Positions 60,534 to 64,000 of a stretch of 64,000 nucleotides of DNA are shown here, piece after piece. Origin of the DNA: Actinacidiphila acididurans (GTDB lineage Bacteria > Actinomycetota > Actinomycetes > Streptomycetales > Streptomycetaceae); the NCBI RefSeq assembly GCF_016918855.1, contig NZ_JADKYB010000003.1, positions 124,001 through 188,000 on the forward strand. Direction: 5' to 3'. Every line of letters begins with the position of its first letter. Position 1 is the first letter of the stretch. The translations under genes were made by a program, and so were the position numbers. Below the pieces are notes generated by a model. The model saw only the letters and a program-made list of their open reading frames with translations. It did no database searches and was not told the origin of the DNA.

Positions 60534-61675
60534 CCGAGCCCGCCCGGCTCGCCGCCGAGCCGCAGGCGGCCGGCGCGCCGCGGGTGGAGTCGGTCAGGAC
60601 CGGCGTGTACACCGTGCCGACCGAGTCCCCGGAGGCCGACGGCACCCTCGCCTGGGACGCCACCACCTTGGTGACGGTCCATGTGACGGCCGCCGGCATC
60701 GAGGGCCTCGGCTGGACGTACGGCTCTCCCGCCGCTGCCGCGGTGATCGACGACCACCTCGCGCCGCTGGTCACCGGCCGCTCCGCATGGGACGTGCCGG
60801 CCGCCAACGAGGCCATGAGCCGGGCCGTGCGCAACGCGGCCCGGCCCGGCGTCTGCGGGCACGCGATCTCCGCGGTGGACATCGCCCTGTGGGACCTCAA
60901 GGCCCGCCTCCTCGGCCTGCCCCTGGTCCGGCTGCTCGGCGCCGCCCGCGACGAGGTCCCCGTCTACGGCAGCGGCGGCTTCACCACCTACGACGAGCGG
61001 CAGCAGGACCGCCAACTGCGCACCTGGACCGAGGAACTCGGCATTCCCCGCGTGAAGATCAAGGTCGGGGAGTCATGGGGCACGGCCGAGTCCCGGGACC
61101 GGATGCGGATCACCAGGGCCCGGCGTTCCATCGGCGAGGCGGCCGACCTGTACGTGGACGCCAACGGCGCGTACACCGCCAAACAGGCGATCCGGCTCGG
61201 GTCCGTGCTGGAAGCGGAGAACGTCACCTGGCTGGAGGAGCCCGTCTCCTCCGACGACCTCGCCGGGCTGGCCCTCGTCCGGGGCGCCGTCCGCGCCGAC
61301 GTGACCGCGGGGGAGTACGGCTACACCCTCGCCCACTTCCACCGTTTGCTCGGCGCCGGCGCGGTGGACTGCCTGCAGGCCGACGTCACCCGCTGCGGCG
61401 GCATCACCGTCTGGCTGCGCGCCGCCGCCCTCGCCCAGGCCCACGGCCTGCAGATCTCCGGCCACTGCGCGCCCCACCTGCACGCACACACCGCCGCCGC
61501 CGTGCCCAACCTGCGCCACCTGGAGTGGTTCCACGACCATGTGCGCATCGAGAACCGGCTGTTCACCGGCACCCTCGACCCCTCCGGCGGCGCAGTGCAC
61601 CCCGGCGCCGACGGCACACCGGGCCACGGCCTGGCCCTGCGCGAGGACGCCGCGCGGCCGTACCGCGAGCGCTGA
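60530..61675 (+). CDS. Mandelate racemase/muconate lactonizing enzyme (enolase superfamily)
   Basis: This 381-aa enolase-superfamily enzyme has KIKVGES (Lys-x-Lys base region), the metal ligands VDANGAY, EEPVSS and TAGEYG, and a late SGHCAPHLHAH histidine segment. It abstracts an alpha-proton of a carboxylate in a racemisation or acid-sugar dehydration. GTG 60530 overlaps the ThDP gene, so the two act together. One inference is that a sugar-acid-derived keto acid made by this enzyme is handled by the upstream enzymes. Confidence 0.88.
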   Translation: MTEPARLAAEPQAAGAPRVESVRTGVYTVPTESPEADGTLAWDATTLVTVHVTAAGIEGLGWTYGSPAAAAVIDDHLAPLVTGRSAWDVPAANEAMSRAVRNAARPGVCGHAISAVDIALWDLKARLLGLPLVRLLGAARDEVPVYGSGGFTTYDERQQDRQLRTWTEELGIPRVKIKVGESWGTAESRDRMRITRARRSIGEAADLYVDANGAYTAKQAIRLGSVLEAENVTWLEEPVSSDDLAGLALVRGAVRADVTAGEYGYTLAHFHRLLGAGAVDCLQADVTRCGGITVWLRAAALAQAHGLQISGHCAPHLHAHTAAAVPNLRHLEWFHDHVRIENRLFTGTLDPSGGAVHPGADGTPGHGLALREDAARPYRER

Positions 61676-61738
61676 CCCGACCGACCGACGCGTACGGCCC
61701 TCCCGAAGAACCGAGACCCGAAGAATCGAGGCACGACC

Positions 61739-62440
61739 ATGCCGAAGCCGGAAGCGACCGACGCGCCCGGCGCCGTCCTCTTCGACGTGGACGGCACCTT
61801 GATGGACACCGTCTACCTGCACACCGTGGCCTGGTGGGAGGCACTGCGCCAGAACGGGCACGTCGTCACGTCGGCCAGGATCCACCGGGGCATCGGCATG
61901 GGCAGCGACCACCTGCTCGACGAGCTGCTGGCGGACGACCGCGACCGCGCGCAGGACGCCGTGCTGAAGGCCGCCCACGACGTGCTCTACGCCCAGTACT
62001 GGAGCCGCCTCGTGCCGCTGCCGGGCGCCGCCGACCTGCTGCGGGAGTGCGCGCGGCGCGGCTGGCGGGTCGTCCTGGCATCCTCGGCGTCGCGGCAGGA
62101 GGCCGAGGTGATGACCCGCGCGCTCGGCGCGGACGAGGCGATCACGGCGGTGACCACGGCCGACGACGCGTCGTCCAGCAAACCCGCGCCCGACCTCGTC
62201 CACCGCGCCCTCGAGCGGGCCGGCGCGGAGCCGGAGCGGGCGGTCTTCGTCGGCGACGCGGTCTGGGACGTGCAGGCCGCCGGGAAGGCCGGCGTCCCCT
62301 GCCTGGGCCTGCTCACCGGCGGCTGGTCGCGCGAGGAACTCCTGGCCGCCGGCGCCGAGGCGGTCCACGCCTCCCCGGCCGACCTGCTCTCCCGCCTCGA
62401 CAGCAGCCTGCTCGCGGCTCCCGGGCGCCCCCGGCCCTGA
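61739..62440 (+). CDS. HAD-superfamily phosphatase (beta-phosphoglucomutase-like)
   Basis: This 233-aa HAD hydrolase has motif I FDVDGTLMDT, a helical cap after residue 25, motif II ASSASRQEA, motif III lysine in SSKPAPD, and motif IV GDAVWD. It probably dephosphorylates a sugar phosphate or phosphoglycolate-like substrate. It follows the enolase-superfamily gene by 63 bp in the same direction and may be the last gene of that operon. A hairpin overlaps its stop codon. Confidence 0.88.
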   Translation: MPKPEATDAPGAVLFDVDGTLMDTVYLHTVAWWEALRQNGHVVTSARIHRGIGMGSDHLLDELLADDRDRAQDAVLKAAHDVLYAQYWSRLVPLPGAADLLRECARRGWRVVLASSASRQEAEVMTRALGADEAITAVTTADDASSSKPAPDLVHRALERAGAEPERAVFVGDAVWDVQAAGKAGVPCLGLLTGGWSREELLAAGAEAVHASPADLLSRLDSSLLAAPGRPRP

Positions 62441-62456
62441 CCGGCCGGCGCCCGGG
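62420..62456. terminator. Bidirectional terminator hairpin
   Basis: CCCGGGCGCC (62420-62429) and GGCGCCCGGG (62447-62456) form a perfect 10-bp stem with a 17-nt loop that spans the HAD stop codon. It lies in the 24-bp gap between two convergent genes. Confidence 0.55.
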
Positions 62457-62464
62457 CGGATGCG

Positions 62465-64000
62465 TCAGCTCACCGAGAGATTCTGCGCGACGGTGTCGCC
62501 CGAGAAGGCGTTCACGCCGAACAGCCCGCTCGCGTAGGTGGTGTCGGTCGCGTCGATCACGGGGTCGGGGCCGTTGTTCAGCCAGACCCGGATACGTGCT
62601 CCCGTCGTCTGCACCCGCAGGTGGTAGGTCAGGCCCTCCGTGATCGGGGTGTGGTAGACGGCGATGTCCTGTCCGGGCCGCCACAGCTTCACCAGTCCGC
62701 TGGTGTCGACGTTCGCCGTGTAGCCGGCGCCCGAGGCGTTGGCGCGGAAGGTCAGCCCGGTCGCCACGCCGTTGGTGACCGACAGGTCGCCCTGGTAGGT
62801 GAAGTCGGTGCCCGTGCGGTCGCTGAGGTAGAAGCCGTCCTGCGCCGAACTGCCGTGCAGGCCCGCCGGGGTGACCGTCCAGGTGCCGGCGGCCGGCGTC
62901 CAGCGCCCGGCGTCGAAGGCGGTGAGCCCCGCGGCGCCGGTGTTCAGGTTCTGCACGCTGGCCGCGCCGCTGAACACGTTCGCGCCGAACAGGCCGCTCG
63001 CGTACGTGGTGTCGGTGGCGTCGATGACCGGACTGGCGCCGTTGTCGAGCCAGACGCGGATGCGCGCTCCGTCCGTCTGGACCTTCAGGTGGTACGTCCG
63101 GCCCTGCGTGATGGGCGTGTGGTAGACGGCGATGTCCCGGCCCGGCCGCCACAGCTTCACCACACCGGTGTCGTCGATGTTGGCCGTGTAGCCGGCGCCC
63201 GATGCGTCGGCGTGGAAGGTCAGACCCGCCGCCTGCGCGGTGCCCAGCGTCAGATCGCCCTGGTAGACGGCGTCACCCGCGCTGCTTGCGCTCAGGTAGA
63301 AGCCGTCGCCGCCGGCGGACCCCTGCTTGCCGCCCGCGACATCGGTCCACGTGCCGGCGGGCGCGTGCCACGGCCCGCCGAGGTTGCTGTCCAGTGTCGA
63401 CTGGGTCGGCTGCCCGGTGCCCCAACTGCTGCCCAGCCGGGCGAAGGTCAGGCTGTCCAGCTTCACCCGGCCGCCGGTGGCGAACAGCCGGATGCCCTGA
63501 CTGGCCGCGGAGGAGTCGAAGGCGACGTTGTCCGACAGCGAGTAGCGGTAGCTGTCGGCGAAGATCTCCAACTGACCGCGGTCGACCAGCAGTTGTATGC
63601 TGACCTTGCCGCTGCGCGGTGGCAGCGGCTTGCCGTACAGGGTCTGGGCGGCGGTGTCGTAGGCGACGCGGCGGTCCTCGGTGCCGTCGGCCCGCGCGTG
63701 CAGGTCGAAGCCGAACTGTGTCGCGGTCGCGCCGGTCACGTCGAACTGCGCGGTGATCTCGTACGTGTCCGCCTTGACGTCGGAAAGCAGGTTGCCGCCC
63801 GTGCTCGCGTCGATCGTCTGGTTCTGCCAGGTCCTGGTGTCCGAGGCCAGCGAGGACAGTTCGGCGACCGGCGTGCGGGTGATGCGCGGCCCGTCCGGGG
63901 TGCTGACCAGGCCGAGCGTCACCGGGAACGTCGCGTCGCCGGTCCAGGTGCTGCCCTGGTTGCCGCCCTGCCAGGCCATCTGCACGGTACGGCCGTCGGG
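62465..64000 (-). CDS. Secreted GH32-like glycosidase with duplicated C-terminal modules (partial, 5' end off window)
   Basis: The visible 512 residues are the C-terminal part. First comes the end of a GH32-type (levanase/inulinase/invertase) catalytic propeller (AWQGGNQGSTWTGDATFP), then its C-terminal beta-sandwich (LLVDRGQLEIFADS). Two near-identical ~160-residue beta modules follow, each with QGDL, GYTAN, VKLWRPG, IAVYHTPIT and DATDTTYASGLFG, and probably bind carbohydrate (CBM66/LamG-like). The gene continues past the right edge, so signal peptide and catalytic residues are not seen. It is convergent with the HAD gene. Confidence 0.85.
   Translation of the reverse strand, partial: PDGRTVQMAWQGGNQGSTWTGDATFPVTLGLVSTPDGPRITRTPVAELSSLASDTRTWQNQTIDASTGGNLLSDVKADTYEITAQFDVTGATATQFGFDLHARADGTEDRRVAYDTAAQTLYGKPLPPRSGKVSIQLLVDRGQLEIFADSYRYSLSDNVAFDSSAASQGIRLFATGGRVKLDSLTFARLGSSWGTGQPTQSTLDSNLGGPWHAPAGTWTDVAGGKQGSAGGDGFYLSASSAGDAVYQGDLTLGTAQAAGLTFHADASGAGYTANIDDTGVVKLWRPGRDIAVYHTPITQGRTYHLKVQTDGARIRVWLDNGASPVIDATDTTYASGLFGANVFSGAASVQNLNTGAAGLTAFDAGRWTPAAGTWTVTPAGLHGSSAQDGFYLSDRTGTDFTYQGDLSVTNGVATGLTFRANASGAGYTANVDTSGLVKLWRPGQDIAVYHTPITEGLTYHLRVQTTGARIRVWLNNGPDPVIDATDTTYASGLFGVNAFSGDTVAQNLSVS

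Overview
The window is high-GC actinomycete chromosome, most likely Streptomyces or a close Streptomycetaceae relative. Supporting signs are frequent GTG starts and 4-bp GTGA/ATGA gene overlaps, a SARP activator, a LAL-type LuxR activator, rare TTA codons confined to regulators, a SigB-type sigma factor, a cspA/DEAD-helicase pair and many Sec-secreted proteins. No rRNA, tRNA, CRISPR array or plasmid/phage origin was seen.

Region 1 (1-10921) looks like part of a specialised-metabolite cluster. One minus-strand operon runs from a solute-binding-like protein through a flavin N-hydroxylase, a diaminobutyrate-type aminotransferase, a second N-hydroxylase and a stand-alone cupin to a DAO-family FAD oxidoreductase that leaves the window on the left. 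N-hydroxylase + cupin + DAO-type oxidase is the enzyme set of hydrazine (N-N bond) forming pathways. Upstream sit a LuxR-family regulator with a TTA codon and a divergent MFS exporter. A methyltransferase/MocR divergent pair follows (11097-13524).

Region 2 (13630-27919) is a catabolic island. A minus-strand operon of about 11 kb encodes a NitT/TauT-type ABC importer, a UbiD decarboxylase, a GntR regulator, a three-subunit molybdenum hydroxylase, an alpha/beta hydrolase and an amidohydrolase-2 enzyme. A second short operon supplies the cofactor helpers UbiX (prenyl-FMN) and XdhC (Moco maturation), and a second paralogous GntR lies beside it. Three palindromes spaced exactly 37 bp apart sit in the divergent promoter in front of the importer. 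The likely job is uptake, ring hydroxylation and decarboxylation of an aromatic or N-heteroaromatic carboxylate.

Region 3 (27926-33000) holds a SigB-type sigma factor, an anti-sigma-like ATPase and a secreted ricin-type lectin, with relics of a GAF-domain gene, an IS5-type transposase and an IS630-type transposase. Region 4 (33457-36803) is a cold-stress set: cspA, a DEAD-box helicase and a translationally coupled fatty-acid desaturase.

Region 5 (36824-50715) is regulator- and secretion-rich: a 977-aa SARP with two TTA codons and a triple 11-bp-period operator, a 1404-aa secreted protein with a transglycosylase-like and a golvesin-like module, two lipoproteins, a small secreted protein, a second degenerate-looking copy of the SARP promoter, and a LAL regulator. 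Region 6 (51187-64000) is more ordinary: a dinucleotide-binding reductase, a membrane protein, a LigD-type polymerase, a STAS protein, an SDR, a D-lactate-dehydrogenase-like FAD/Fe-S protein, a ThDP oxidase-like enzyme coupled to an enolase-superfamily enzyme, a HAD phosphatase, and the 3' part of a secreted GH32-like glycosidase.
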